A stretch of 64,000 nt of DNA, taken from Argyresthia goedartella. Lineage: Eukaryota; Arthropoda; Insecta; Lepidoptera; Argyresthiidae. The position numbers and the translations under genes are program-made. Of this stretch, positions 10,236 through 21,775 are shown piece after piece. The first letter of the stretch is position 1; each line of letters starts with the position of its first letter. The stretch spans positions 18,679,201 through 18,743,200 of the forward strand of contig OX463835.1 of assembly GCA_949825045.1 (NCBI GenBank), given 5' to 3'. Below the pieces are notes generated by a model. That model was not told where the DNA came from and searched no databases. It saw only the letters and a list, made by a program, of their open reading frames with translations.

Positions 10236-10421
10236 TGTTGGCAACACCAACACCAATGTATTAAATGAAGTATAATATTGTTATATGGCAACATTGTAAA
10301 AACTCTCTTCCTTCGATGTCTGCTACAAGGTGTAAGCGTGCTGCAATAAATTATTCAGTTATCTGGTAAAACAAGGTGTTTTCCTGCATCAACAAGTCTC
10401 CCGTGGCCACTGCTTGCCACA
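10236..10421 (+). repeat. 5' LTR of BEL/Pao element
   Basis: 186 bp, TG...CA ends, identical by eye to the 3' LTR. AATAAA occurs in its right half and could serve as the RNA 3'-end signal. Confidence 0.95.
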
Positions 10422-10434
10422 TGGTCCTTCGAGC
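10422..10434 (+). promoter_or_regulatory. Primer-binding site, BEL/Pao element
   Basis: TGGTCCTTCGAGC begins one base after the LTR ends. The TGG start complements a tRNA 3' CCA, and the TTCGAG stretch resembles a tRNA T-loop arm. A 570-base leader separates it from the ORF. Confidence 0.8.
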
Positions 10435-11006
10435 AAAGAAAATCCAGCCCCTACAATAATTTGGAGACAGCAAAACGGGCGAGACAGGATACACGCCACA
10501 TCACGGTTCGCCAGCAGGATCGCATTACAAAGGAAGCAGCAACAAGAACGTTCGTCAGAAGTGCACGGAGAAAGTGGTAACAAACAGTGTGCAGTGCAAA
10601 AATAGTGTGTTGGTGCATCATTCCCATCAATATCTATCACCGCATTTTTACTCGTCATCCGCCATTTTATCGCAAGTCGTGTACGTACGATACGAGTATC
10701 GATCGCTCAATCGATCGAGGACATCGCTAGAAGTCGGTAAAGGAGTGCAACGCCGTCAGCCAACTTTGTCGGTAAAGCAGCGCAGAGCAACTCAACTTCC
10801 GGCCAGCGCACGAATGAAAATCGATCTACGCACCGGGTTTCGTAGCATCGCCGCGGGAGGGCGCCACCCGCTGCGTTTTCGAGAGCTGCACCATAGCCAG
10901 CCCGCCATTTTCTTTCTATTTGTCTGTTCTGTTTGTCAAGGAAAGGCGGCACGTGGTTTTAGTTTTTGTACAATAAGTGTTATACTGTGTAACAATTTTA
11001 GTCAAA

Positions 11007-14000
11007 ATGTCGGAATTAGAGATAAAAAAGCTGATAGCGAAACGAGGATATCTAAAAGGTTCCATCACTCGCTTATGCGGCTCATTTGAGATGAGTGATG
11101 ACGCCTCGTACGATGTGTTGGTTGCTAAACGGGACAGGCTAATGGCGGCCTTTCAAGCATACGAGACCATAAATCTTGATCTAGTGGAGCAGCAGGAGCC
11201 CTCCACAACATTGGAGGACTTGTGTGAGGTCGAAGACAAATACATACTGGCCTTGGCCACCATAAGTAAGTTGATCAATGTTCACAAACAAAATGTGGCT
11301 TCACAGCCTCCACCTCACAAGAGCAAGGCAAAGTTGCCACACATCTCCATAGCAGTATTCTCTGGTAAATACAGTGATTACACACCGTTCATGAGTTTAT
11401 TCACCTCACTCATCCACAATGACCAGACACTTGACAGCATTCAAAAGCTCTATTATTTACGAACATACGTGACGGGTGAGCCCTTAGATATCATCAAAAA
11501 CCTGCCTCTTGCCATAGGCAGCTATGAGCAAGCAATAAAACTTCTAAAAGACAGGTATGATAATAAGTTTAGGCTAGTGAACGAACACATCTCGGTGTTA
11601 CTCGACATGCCATGCATTGTAAAATCAACGGCCAGTAACCTGAGAACATTTATAGCTACACTAAAACAACATATTGCTGCACTCACAAACCTAGATAGCA
11701 ACGTAATACACTGGGATGCTATATTACTTTGCATTATTTGTCGAAAATTAGATTCATACACGGCCAGAGCCTACCAGACCGAGAGAGACGCCAAGCTGGA
11801 GCCGACATTAGCCAGTTTCATTGAGTACATGGAAAGACGGGCACTGGCACTCGAGAACTCGGACCAAGGAGCCGCAGCCGCGGTGAAGCCGGGCATTGCG
11901 ACCAGGGTAACGAATGTAGCTGCGGAGTCCAGGATTACAGGTACGGCATGTGTATTTTGTTCAAATAATGACCATAAGCTGCATAACTGCAAATCATTCA
12001 TGATGCAAGCCTCATCTGCTCGTGTGTGCTTTGCAAAGGCTAATAAGTTGTGTTTCACTTGCCTGCGAGCGCATTCAGGCAAGTGCAAGTACCATTTTCG
12101 CTGCAGGCAATGCAAAAGGGCACACAACACAGTCCTGCATGATGATGATGCTGTAGCTCCCGTGTCACTTTCATCTAGCGAGTCAACGGCCACAAACAGT
12201 GACACTGCTTCGAGTGTTTTGCTTCCAACTGCACGAGTGAAGCTGTTTGCAAAGAATGGTCAGGAATATTGGGTTAAGGCTTTGCTGGACAGCGGATCAC
12301 AAACATCCTTTGTTACAGACAAACTAGTCAGACTTCTAGGGATTGAGACAGACCAAGTCAACGTGAATATTGTAGGAATAGCAAACACAGGAAAAAGGTT
12401 AAAGCAATGTGTCTCCTTAGAAGTGCACTCTCGGGTATCTGCTTTCAAAACCAGAATGAGGTGCTATGTTGTGGAAAACATAACCTGCCAGCTACCACAA
12501 AAACAATTTCAGACGTCTGCCATCAAAATTCCTGCAGGCGTCCAATTGGCTGATGAAGAATATAACATACCAAGTGACATTCATATTTTAATGGGTGCCG
12601 ATGTCGTATTCCAGGTGCTACTACCGAGGAAGAGCAACACTGCGAGTTCGGGCCAGCCAACAACTGATGCTGAGCAGCCACAGGTCATCAACACTCACTT
12701 CGGGCACATTGTAGCAGGTAGCATTCCACAACATGGTGATCAAAAGGTGGTTTCGTTATTTTGTCAACAATGCTCCTCTGATATAAATGAAACTATACCT
12801 AAGTTTTGGAAAACTGAACAGATACCAGAGATCTATAACGAAAACCAATCTGAACATGAGTTGGCAGAACAGAATTTTAAAGAGTCAACCCAGCTAAAGG
12901 ACAATCAATTCACTGTAACATTGCCCACAAAGGTGCCTCTCGCAGATGTAAAGAAAACGTTAGGAGATTCATTCAATCAGGCTCTAAAACGGTTTCATAA
13001 CTTAGAGAAAAAACTACACAAAGATGAAGCGCTGTTGTCAGCGTATAGGAGCTTCATCCAGCAATTCATATCGCTAGGCCATGCTCATTATATAAATATT
13101 GAAGACTTAGATTGCACAGATAAACCAATCTATTTCCTGCCTCATCACGCGGTATTGAAACAAGATAGTAAGACTACAAAATTACGAACAGTGTTTGATG
13201 GGTCTATGAAAACGGATAAAAGGGTTTCGCTCAACGATATTTTACTAAATGGGCCGACCACACAAAGGGACCTTTTCGATATCGTCCTGTTATTCAGGTT
13301 TGGTGACTTCACATTCACAGCAGACATCAAACAAATGTTCAGATGTATAAAGGTCGATGAAAAATACACTTCGTTGCAATTAATATTGTGGCGTGACAAT
13401 CCCAGCGAAAGTGTCAAATGTATATGTTTAGATACGGTAACGTACGGTCTAAAATCATCAAGCTTCCTAGCAACACGCTGCCTGCTAGAACTTGCAACAA
13501 AAAATGAACGCGAATATCCTTTAGCTTCGTTCATATTAAAGAACTGCTGTTACGTAGATGACATATTATACTCAGGTAGCAATATAGACACCCTACTTGA
13601 GGCCAAACGTCAGATACGCGAATTATTAGGAACAGCCAACTTTCAGACCCATAAGTGGGCCTCAAATAGCCAAACCATCTTGGCAGATATCCCTACTCAG
13701 CAACAACAATTTGATGAAATTGATCTGCAGAAAGGCGAGTACGATATGAAGGCGTTAGGGTTGAACATAAATGTAGGTGAGGATTGTTTTAAAATAACTA
13801 GCCTTGAACCTTTCAACTCCCAGTCAGTAACAAAGCGCGAAATTCTCAGTTACATCTCGAGATTTTATGATCCAATGGGTTTTGCCAGTCCAATCGTGGT
13901 GGTTGCAAAGACCATCATGCAGAAGTTGTGGTCGACAAAAATGGACTGGAATGAAAGCCCTCCCACAGATGTCAAACTGCAATGGTTAGAATTCGCTAAT

Positions 14001-16154
14001 AAATTGGCTAACATGAAGCCGATACACTTGAATAGGAATATTCACGTAGACGAATCATGCACTGTGCAACTGATAGGATTTGCAGATGCCTCGACCACTA
14101 CGGGCTACGGTTGTTGCGTATACCTACGGGTAACTGATTCTACAGGTAGTACAATACTTTACCTACTATGTTCGAAGTCCAGAATCAACCCGCTAAACAA
14201 AGGTCTAACAATACCGCGATTAGAGCTAAATGCGGCCCTATTATTGTCGAAATTAGCAGCTAAAGTGTATGATACGCTTAAACTACGCATTAAGATAGAT
14301 GATGTGTACCTCTTTAGTGATTCGAAGATAGTATTAGCTTGGATAAACACCGAGACAACTAGGTTGCAAGCTTACGTGGCAAATAGAGTAGCAACGATAC
14401 ACCAAGCCACTTCTGAATGGCGCTGGGCTTATGTAAACACACGTGACAACCCTGCTGATTACATCAGCCGCGGACTCGATCCCGAGGAGCTTGCTGGCTG
14501 CACCATGTGGTGGAATGGTCCCGAGTTTCTTCGCAATGGTGAGTACAACATTGATGTCAACATAGAGTTACCTTACGAGTTGCCTGAAATGAAGGTTTGC
14601 CCAGTGGTTTCCAGCATCGCCACCAACTTAGTCGCTACTCAATTGGAACCAGATTTGTTTCACACTCTGGAAAAATATTCAAGCATACATAAAGCTACTA
14701 GAGTTCTTGCATACGTGCTTAGATTTTGCAACAATGTCAAGTCACACACACACAAAGTGAAACACAACTACTTAACAACCGAGGAATTACAAACTTCATT
14801 GTTTACGATAATTAGAAATGATCAACGCAAACATTTCCAAACAGAAATAGATTCTATAAATTCAAAGAGTGCCACAAAGGGTAGTTTAAAGCCTCTACAT
14901 CCCTTTTTGGACGATCAGGATGTACTCAGAGTAGGAGGTAGGTTACATCACTCTGACGTGCCATATTCACAAAAACATCCTGCAATACTATGTAAAGGTT
15001 CACCCGTCACTGAGCGTTTGATACAAAGTGAGCATGAAAGGCTTTTTCACGCTGGTCCTAGGCTGCTATTATCAAGTCTGAACCAAAGGTTTTGGTTAGT
15101 TAACGGCATGAGAGAGGTAAAAAAGATAACTCATAGATGTGTAACATGTTTCAGACTCAAAGCCACTGCTTCGCATCAGCTGATGGGCTCCTTGCCGAAA
15201 GCCCGAGTGACTGCTTGCCGACCGTTCCAAAAAGTAGGAGTGGACTTCTGTGGACCTATAAGTATTAAAAATTCTCGCGTTCGTCGGGCTGTAATAACAA
15301 AGGGATATATCTGCGTGTGGGTCTGTTTTGTTACGAAAGCAGTCCACCTGGAGCTATGTTCTGATCTTACAACAGATAATTTCCTGGCATGTTACAAACG
15401 AATGATTTCAAGACGAGGGCTAAGCACAGAAGTCTACTGCGACAATGCAAGCACGTTCAAAGGCGCAAGGAACCAATTAGTTGAGTTATACGATTTAGTC
15501 AACTCCCAGAGTCACCAAACACAGGTACAGGCCTTTGCTTCCCAACAAGGTATCAATTTCCATTTCATACCGAGCTATTCGCCAGTGTTCGGTGGACTGT
15601 GGGAAGCGGCTGTCAAAAGCACTAAGTATCACTTAAAACGTGTCCTGTTAAACTCAGCTTTGACATACGAGCAATTGAATACTGTGTTAAATCAGATAGA
15701 AGCTATTTTAAATTCTAGACCGCTCTTGCCATTGTCTTCTGATGTTAATAGTTACGATTATTTAACCCCGGGGCACTTTTTAACTGGCTCCGCATTAACT
15801 TCCTTCCCCGAGAAGGACATTTCGAATGTACCCATGAATAGGTTAAGGTTTTGGGACATATGTACAAATATTAGGCAAAATTTCTGGAAAACCTGGTACA
15901 AACAATACCTCAATGTCCTCCAAAGTCGTCCGAAGTGGCGAGATGATATTGCAAATGTAAATACTGGTAACTTAGTTATATTGAAAGAGGCTAATGAACC
16001 GCCTCTGTCATGGCCAATGGCCAGAATTGTTAAGGTTTTTCCTGGTAGCGATGATAAGGTCAGAGCTTTAGAAGTTATGACTTCAAATGGAAAAACTCAT
16101 CTACGTTCCATAACAAAGGTGTGTATTCTACCTATAAATGATAACAATAAGTAG
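11007..16154 (+). CDS. BEL/Pao Gag-Pol polyprotein, intact
   Basis: The frame is open from 10977. I prefer the ATG at 11007 (MSELEIKKLIAKR) because it follows CAAA and leaves a sensible N-terminus. Domains in order: BEL-type Gag (DUF1759-like, KLPHISIAVFSGKYSDY), zinc fingers (CVFCSNNDHKLHNC, then CFTCLRAHSGKC), aspartic protease (ALLDSGSQTSF, D428), RT with CCYVDDILYSG (Y849), RNase H with FADASTTTGYG, an integrase zinc module (HERLFHAG through HRCVTC), and catalytic D1413, D1479 and E1533 (GVDFCG, YCDNAS, GLWEAA). The C-terminus has the BEL DUF5641-like segment (RPKWRDDIANVNTGNLVILK). It makes capsids, copies element RNA and integrates the DNA. All active-site residues are present. Confidence 0.96.
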   Translation: MSELEIKKLIAKRGYLKGSITRLCGSFEMSDDASYDVLVAKRDRLMAAFQAYETINLDLVEQQEPSTTLEDLCEVEDKYILALATISKLINVHKQNVASQPPPHKSKAKLPHISIAVFSGKYSDYTPFMSLFTSLIHNDQTLDSIQKLYYLRTYVTGEPLDIIKNLPLAIGSYEQAIKLLKDRYDNKFRLVNEHISVLLDMPCIVKSTASNLRTFIATLKQHIAALTNLDSNVIHWDAILLCIICRKLDSYTARAYQTERDAKLEPTLASFIEYMERRALALENSDQGAAAAVKPGIATRVTNVAAESRITGTACVFCSNNDHKLHNCKSFMMQASSARVCFAKANKLCFTCLRAHSGKCKYHFRCRQCKRAHNTVLHDDDAVAPVSLSSSESTATNSDTASSVLLPTARVKLFAKNGQEYWVKALLDSGSQTSFVTDKLVRLLGIETDQVNVNIVGIANTGKRLKQCVSLEVHSRVSAFKTRMRCYVVENITCQLPQKQFQTSAIKIPAGVQLADEEYNIPSDIHILMGADVVFQVLLPRKSNTASSGQPTTDAEQPQVINTHFGHIVAGSIPQHGDQKVVSLFCQQCSSDINETIPKFWKTEQIPEIYNENQSEHELAEQNFKESTQLKDNQFTVTLPTKVPLADVKKTLGDSFNQALKRFHNLEKKLHKDEALLSAYRSFIQQFISLGHAHYINIEDLDCTDKPIYFLPHHAVLKQDSKTTKLRTVFDGSMKTDKRVSLNDILLNGPTTQRDLFDIVLLFRFGDFTFTADIKQMFRCIKVDEKYTSLQLILWRDNPSESVKCICLDTVTYGLKSSSFLATRCLLELATKNEREYPLASFILKNCCYVDDILYSGSNIDTLLEAKRQIRELLGTANFQTHKWASNSQTILADIPTQQQQFDEIDLQKGEYDMKALGLNINVGEDCFKITSLEPFNSQSVTKREILSYISRFYDPMGFASPIVVVAKTIMQKLWSTKMDWNESPPTDVKLQWLEFANKLANMKPIHLNRNIHVDESCTVQLIGFADASTTTGYGCCVYLRVTDSTGSTILYLLCSKSRINPLNKGLTIPRLELNAALLLSKLAAKVYDTLKLRIKIDDVYLFSDSKIVLAWINTETTRLQAYVANRVATIHQATSEWRWAYVNTRDNPADYISRGLDPEELAGCTMWWNGPEFLRNGEYNIDVNIELPYELPEMKVCPVVSSIATNLVATQLEPDLFHTLEKYSSIHKATRVLAYVLRFCNNVKSHTHKVKHNYLTTEELQTSLFTIIRNDQRKHFQTEIDSINSKSATKGSLKPLHPFLDDQDVLRVGGRLHHSDVPYSQKHPAILCKGSPVTERLIQSEHERLFHAGPRLLLSSLNQRFWLVNGMREVKKITHRCVTCFRLKATASHQLMGSLPKARVTACRPFQKVGVDFCGPISIKNSRVRRAVITKGYICVWVCFVTKAVHLELCSDLTTDNFLACYKRMISRRGLSTEVYCDNASTFKGARNQLVELYDLVNSQSHQTQVQAFASQQGINFHFIPSYSPVFGGLWEAAVKSTKYHLKRVLLNSALTYEQLNTVLNQIEAILNSRPLLPLSSDVNSYDYLTPGHFLTGSALTSFPEKDISNVPMNRLRFWDICTNIRQNFWKTWYKQYLNVLQSRPKWRDDIANVNTGNLVILKEANEPPLSWPMARIVKVFPGSDDKVRALEVMTSNGKTHLRSITKVCILPINDNNK

Positions 16155-16523
16155 TAATAGTTCTTATTGCATTTGTGATGTATTGATATAGGTATACTCC
16201 TAGATGTTTGTTAATATTATGTAACCCTAGGTAGGCTAGGCGCTTCTTACGCATATTATTATAACTACTTACATGTACTGTTTCCACTTTAATGTGTCAG
16301 TAGTTTGTATTAAAGTTTAATTAGCTCATAGTGTGAGGCATACATGTAAATGTAGCTAACTAGTACACTCTTATAATTGTACCATTTGTATGTATGGTTA
16401 AGCAATTAATACTGTCATTAATTAGTTAGATTAGAGCTCTTATGAGTTAGTGAGTAGGCATCAGATATGCATGAATTTTGTGTCTAGCCAGTTTATTTTT
16501 GTTATCTGCCTTAGGCCGCAACA

Positions 16524-16709
16524 TGTTGGCAACACCAACACCAATGTATTAAATGAAGTATAATATTGTTATATGGCAACATTGTAAAAACTCTCTTCCT
16601 TCGATGTCTGCTACAAGGTGTAAGCGTGCTGCAATAAATTATTCAGTTATCTGGTAAAACAAGGTGTTTTCCTGCATCAACAAGTCTCCCGTGGCCACTG
16701 CTTGCCACA
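16524..16709 (+). repeat. 3' LTR of BEL/Pao element
   Basis: 186 bp, identical to 10236-10421, followed by the TAGAT duplication. The 16155-16523 interval before it is the AT-rich 3' untranslated region; I see no extra ORF or envelope gene there. Confidence 0.95.
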
Positions 16710-17076
16710 TAGATAACACATCTAATTATTAAGCTCTTTTTCAACATTCATACACAAGTATTACAGTTCCCTTGGCCACCTTCCGGCTCCAGGATCAGAT
16801 CAGCTCCAAGTCGTAAAAAAAATCTAGAACGAATCAAATGACACCAAACACGATAGAGTTGCGTCGTTTGGTAACAGAGTTCCCATAGCCACCTTCCGTC
16901 TCCATCATCAGATCAGCTTCAAGTCAAAAAAATATTGCATTGTCATCCAACTTACAAACGTATGCAAAATTTCAGCTCAATCGGATAACGATAAGTGGAT
17001 CAAATTCAAGCCAAGAGATTTGACGCAAACACACATACATACAGTGCAAGTTAGATAAAAGCTTTTAAAAACTTAC
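16710..17076. repeat. Diverged interspersed repeat, two 113-bp-spaced units
   Basis: AGTTCCC...CCACCTTCCG...ATCAGATCAGCT.CAAGTC occurs at 16765 and again at 16878 with divergence, followed by a TCGGATAACGATAAGTGGATC segment and CACACATACATACA. This looks like a common interspersed insect repeat, but I could not place its family. No coding sequence is seen. Confidence 0.5.
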
Positions 17077-17277
17077 CAATTGTAGCAGCTACAACCCTTG
17101 AAATTTCTTCATCGCTGCCTTCACATTCGGACAGAATGATTCGGTGACATCTTCTTTTCGTCGGATGAACATCTTCGTCATCTTCTCCCGTATTTATTTC
17201 GTTAAGCAAATTAATTTCCTTGTTTTCTAACTGCTAATCATCTAACTAATCATCTTGTGTCAAGTCGAAATCATCCA
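17077..17277 (-). pseudogene. Exon-like acidic N-terminal fragment of unknown transposon gene
   Basis: From the ATG at 17277 the minus strand reads MDDFDLTQDD, two in-frame stops close together, then NTGEDDEDVHPTKRRCHRI and CEGSDEEISRVVAATI. It ends at a good splice donor, GTAAGT (17071-17076). Acidic first exons of this type are common in DNA transposon genes. I do not recognise the family. The two stops make it a relic if this is the right frame. 17278-17624 upstream has no recognised content. Confidence 0.35.
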
Positions 17278-17624
17278 TTTTGGCGCGAAAGCGGAGTAAA
17301 ACAGTAAATATCCTTACGTATCGACGCGGCACTAGCTACTGACCGGGCGTGGGTCCGCAGGCCAGCACTGCGTACGCGCGGAGGTGAGCCGTCGCGTGCC
17401 CCCGCGGCCCCCGCCAACGGAAAATCAGAAATTCTTCGTAGGAGGCCACGGGACCCCACTGGTGAGCCTTTTGCATTAACTCGATTGACGGTGTAGGTAG
17501 CTAAAATTAATTTTCTATCCGAATTAACACATATTCTAACGTTTGAGACAAAAATCTCAATCTCAAGCATGGAAAGAATTTATTTCAATTTCTAATTGAT
17601 TTAAAAGGAACAATAACCCTCTAC

Positions 17625-19515
17625 TATAAAAAATGATGGAACTGGCTTTAAATGTTCTAAGAACTACCCAAAGACATTTTGCGGAAAAACTAGAGATGGT
17701 ACTCAAAATGGAGGTTATGCTATAATAAGAAGAAGAGACGACGGAAAAAGAATAAAAAAGATGGATTTCGAGTGTGATAATAGATGGGTGGTGGGTGCCC
17801 TGCAATCCCATTCTATGTAAAAAAAAATGCTCACATAAATGTGGAAATTTGTTCAACTGTCAAAAGTGTGAAACATATAAATAAATATATTGATAAAGGT
17901 CATAACCGAGCAAAGGTACAAATCACGGCAGCGCCACAACAGTCCAGTGATCAATCGACATCAAGCAACGAACAGCGTGACGAAATTAAGGCTTATATTG
18001 ATACCAGGTATGTTTTGGCTCCTGAAGCAGTTTGGCGAATATTTGAATTTTCAATGCACAAAATGAGTCCCACAATTATTTAGTTAGGTGTTCATTTGGA
18101 AAACCAACAAACAGTTGTATTTAAAGATCAAAATGTTCATGAAGCAGCTGCTAGATCAGGAGAAAAATCAACATTATTAGCATTTTTTGAATTAAACAAA
18201 TCCAACGAAAGTGCTCGACAATATCTTTACACCGAAATTCCGACACATTTCAGATTTATCCATGGACTGTGGCAACCACGAATATCTCAATCAGCGGCAG
18301 ATAAAGTAATTGCAAGAATGTATAATTATTCCTTTTCTGATCGAGAACGATATTATCTCCGGCTATAACTTCTTCCGTCAAAGGGCCGACTTGCTTCAGA
18401 GAAGTTAGAACTTATGAAAATATTATTTACAACTCATTTCGAGAAGTTGCTTAAGCAAGTGGGCTCCTTCTTGACGATCAAGAATGGGAAAGATGTTTGG
18501 ATGAAGCAATTGGTTTTAATCTTCCTATGCAATTACGCAGCTGTTTGCGTTAATTTGCGTATTTTGTGAACCAACTGATGTTAATGCTCTTTGGGAAATA
18601 TTTGTATCACATTTTATCGAAGACTTTACTAGATCACGTTCTGAAATATTATCCAAACAATTGGCTTTACAAGAAATTGATGAAACATTAAAACTCCACG
18701 GAAAGAGACTAACAGATTTCGGCCTTCCAGAGCCCGATATTAGTGAAAATTATTGTTTTCTTATCTGATTCCGTTTATGACTGTGAACATGAAAAAGTAA
18801 ATGGCTATGAAAAAAAAAACATAAATTGAATGCGGAACAAAAATATGTGGTCGATACAATACTGAACGCTGTAAATAATCCCACAGACAGAAAGCTGTTT
18901 TACCTTGACGGCTCAGGAGGAACTGGAAAAACTTTTGTATTTACAACTATTCTACATACTTTAAGATCTGAAAATAAAATATGCCTGTCTATAGCGTTTT
19001 CTGGTATTGCAGCAACTCTGTTAGATGGTGGCAGAAAAGCTCAATCGCGATTTAAAATTCCAATTAATTCAGATGTAGATTCTACGTCTCATATGTCGTT
19101 AGGGTCACTGGCCGCTAAGTTATTGAAGGAAACTCATTTAATAATTTGGGATGAAGCACCCATGACTAAATGTCATAATATTGTTGTAGTTGATTGACTC
19201 CTTCAAGATATAATGTAAAATAAATTATCTTTTGGAGGCAAAACTTATTCGCAGAAGATTTTCGTCAGATCTTACCAGTTGTAGTTAATGGGTCACGAAA
19301 TTATATTATACAAGCTTCAATTAAGTACTTATCATTGTGGCCAAACTTTACTCAACTCCAATTGGCTCATAATATGAGAGTTCACGATGATTTAGAGTTT
19401 GCTAAATGGTTATTAAAGGTAGGCGATGGATCAGCTAATGAGGATGGTGACGACCATGTTGAAGTGCCTCTGCGATGCTTTGTAAATATTCAGAAGTTCC
19501 GATCATTTAAACAAT
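17625..19515 (+). pseudogene. Decayed Helitron Rep-helicase
   Basis: Pieces in several frames keep Helitron order. About 17644-17815 gives YPKTFCGKTRDGTQNGGYAI and MDFECDNRWVV. 17820-18083 gives NAHINVEICSTVK and HINKYIDKGHNRAK (Rep region) and APEAVWRIFEF. 18096-18800 gives NQQTVVFKDQN, EPTDVNALWEIFVSHFIED and HGKRLTDFGLPEP. 18826-19197 gives the Pif1 helicase with Walker A GSGGTGKT and Walker B IIWDEAPM. 19240-19515 gives FRQILPVV and LWPNFTQLQLAHNMR. Helitrons move by rolling-circle replication. Stops and frameshifts occur throughout, the Rep HUH motif is not visible and the helicase is incomplete, so it is inactive. Confidence 0.9.
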
Positions 19516-19782
19516 GATTTGATCAATTATAATATAATTGGTAATAACATCTGGTTACTAAGAGGAAGAATACAATCAAGACACACAAGAAGTCGCGTAT
19601 ATTATACATACATTTTAATAAACTTGGACCAACGAGGACTGGAAGTTCTGGAACACTATTACTGGCCATGCAAAAGCGGCAGACGTACCTTGGGTTCATG
19701 CGCCCATATAATGTCTATTGTATGGTTTCTGGGATGGGCACGATATGACACTGTTAGTCACACTGCAGCATTTTCAGACTAG
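19516..19782 (+). pseudogene. C-terminal SWIM-finger relic of a DDE transposase
   Basis: The reading frame at 19519-19782 contains CKSGRRTLGSCAHIMSIVWF, which matches the SWIM-like CxC...CxH finger at the end of the transposase at 34359-37446 (CDCPNGLRTIGCCSH). The first cysteine of the finger is lost (WPC instead of CxC). Nothing else of that gene is visible nearby, so this is a fragment lying right after the Helitron relic, possibly carried or interrupted by it. Confidence 0.65.
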
Positions 19783-21609
19783 GTTATTGTAGATGATGAA
19801 AATATATAATAAGTATTTAAAAACATCTTTGCGTTTTAATGTACTTACCTACCAACTTCGTAAAACGTGTAAATAATGCTTTATTTTACTTTTATTTAAT
19901 TTTCGTTTTTATTTTATTTATTATTTCCTTTTCTGTAGGTTACCTTTCCATATAAAGAAATGGTCCGTATATAAAACTCTTTTAAATACACTACGTGCCA
20001 ACCCTGGGGGCAGACTTTTGTATCTTTTGGGCCAATTTGCCCATTCTCTTTTTATGTTTGAAATCTAAAGCCTTTATCTAAAGTAATTATCAAGTTAAAC
20101 TTTATACTCAACAAATTGTCCAGAGCACACAGGTAGGTAACATGATGCAACATTGTCAGAAGTTAAAAGTTAATTCATTATAATGCTTATTCAATTATTT
20201 TTGTTTAATTTTGTGCTATCAGGAATTTGATTGTCAGTAGATATTAGATTGGAGACTTGTGTTAAAAATAACTTTGTGTTAGAATTCTTTTTTTTTTAGC
20301 AACCCCGAGGGTAAAGGAAGTTAAAGGGGAGGTGTAGTATGGTAACATAGGTAAATGACTACTTGTTAGAGTTTACGTAACACTTTAGGATTACTGTGAC
20401 ATTTTGCTAACATCAGAAGTAGGATCGAATTTCCATTGCCCATTACAATTGTATTTTGTTTTAACAGATTGAATTTCCAACATGGACATCGAATGACATC
20501 ACTATGGAATTAAGGATAACTCTTTAGATCTTCTCTCTTCTTATTTAACCTCTCCTTTCCCGGGAGTTCGAGACGTCAAAAACGACAAATACCGGAGTGT
20601 TTTTGAGCGTGCGGGCTGCGCGGCACTTGACTAATATATCAAGTGATTCTGTTGGAATGGTAATACTTAGAATTATGGGAGTTGTATATCTGAGTAGCTA
20701 ATGAAACCCTCTTTTACACAATGTGTAGAAAATGTCACTGTGACCTTAGTTTATTTTTGTACTGGCATGAGAAACACAGACTTCTATGAAAATGCTCCCT
20801 CTCGACACAAATCTAGCCGACATCAGAAAATTATCAACAACATGTACATGTTGTTTGATACCTACGTAATCTACACAAAATAACCTTTTCAAAACAATAA
20901 AAACATTAGGGTGTTCTTATAGAAACTTTCGAATATTTCAGCGTTTCAAATTTTCATAAAATACGGAAAGTAAACTGACGCATCGCGCGAATTATGCAAA
21001 TCTTGTGAAATTATTTGTGAAGAGACTAGACTACCTAGCGTTATATTTCTTAGTTCCTAGGATAGGTAATTTATTCAATAAGAGGAAAACAAGTGGTATT
21101 TGCCACTAAATCATAAATGATAAGTGTGAGGACGCCATATCTCGCAAGGAAAGTATAAAATAGGTAGAAATCAACACTTTGTACTATTATTGAATTTATA
21201 GGCAATAGGTGATACTTATCATTCTAGAATTAGTGGTTCTAAGTAGAAGACAAACCAGGCTTTCTAACAGTGTATCGTACTATGTACCTTTTCATACAAA
21301 AATAATTCAAAATCATGCATGTTATTTCGTGTCACGGTGTGTTGTTTCTGGGCTTTCTCAAGGTCTCGGCAGGTGTACGATATGCGTTTATACAGAGTGT
21401 GCAAAGATGGAACGAAGAAAATGTTTCGCCGTGATTTGATTCTAGGTAAAATAGCTAAACTGGTGTTTCGTTCGTGTAGGTATGGTGTAAGTTTGAGTTA
21501 ACTAGTATTTAGTTGTTATGTGTATATGAAGTGTTTCCACGCGGCTCCGTTCACGCGCAAGTACAGATACCTACTGTTCTTACAAAGTGTAATATTGTGT
21601 AATATTGTG
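19783..21609. other. AT-rich intergenic stretch, no recognised gene
   Basis: About 1.8 kb. Short open frames (for example 20701-20883) show no recognisable motif. There are T-runs near 20290 and a short GC-richer patch near 20560-20620. I see no transposon ends except the approach to the inverted repeat at 21610. Confidence 0.5.
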
Positions 21610-21629
21610 TTAACTAGTGTTATGCGAGA

Positions 21630-21660
21630 TCAGATATGTACTTTTGACAATTTAGTGTAA
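21630..21660 (+). repeat. Left subterminal inverted repeat (31-bp core)
   Basis: Exact reverse complement of 25039-25069, starting TCAGATATGTACTTTTGAC. Possible transposase-binding site. Confidence 0.8.
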
Positions 21661-21775
21661 GATTACACAAATTTGTAAAAAATAAACAATTATTTGAAAT
21701 GTGTAATTAGTAATTAGCTACCACCTACCTAATGTGTAATTGTGTAATTAGGTTTTGGAAAAATAAAAAAGAACA

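Larger units (their letters stand above)
10236..16709 (+). mobile_element. Complete BEL/Pao LTR retrotransposon (6.47 kb), intact
   Basis: Identical 186-bp LTRs (TGTTGG...GCCACA) lie at 10236-10421 and 16524-16709, flanked by the 5-bp duplication TAGAT (10231-10235, 16710-16714). A primer-binding site starts at once after the 5' LTR. A single ORF of about 1715 codons holds all expected Gag-Pol domains with no stop or frameshift. I saw no difference between the LTRs, so the insertion is recent and the copy may be able to transpose. Confidence 0.96.

Noticed and set aside
10574..11089. ORF overlapping the BEL start
   Set aside because: It lies in the leader and out of frame with Gag. The composition is not convincing.
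20701..20883. 60-residue frame in the AT-rich stretch
   Set aside because: No motif, no neighbours of the same kind, and the length is expected by chance.
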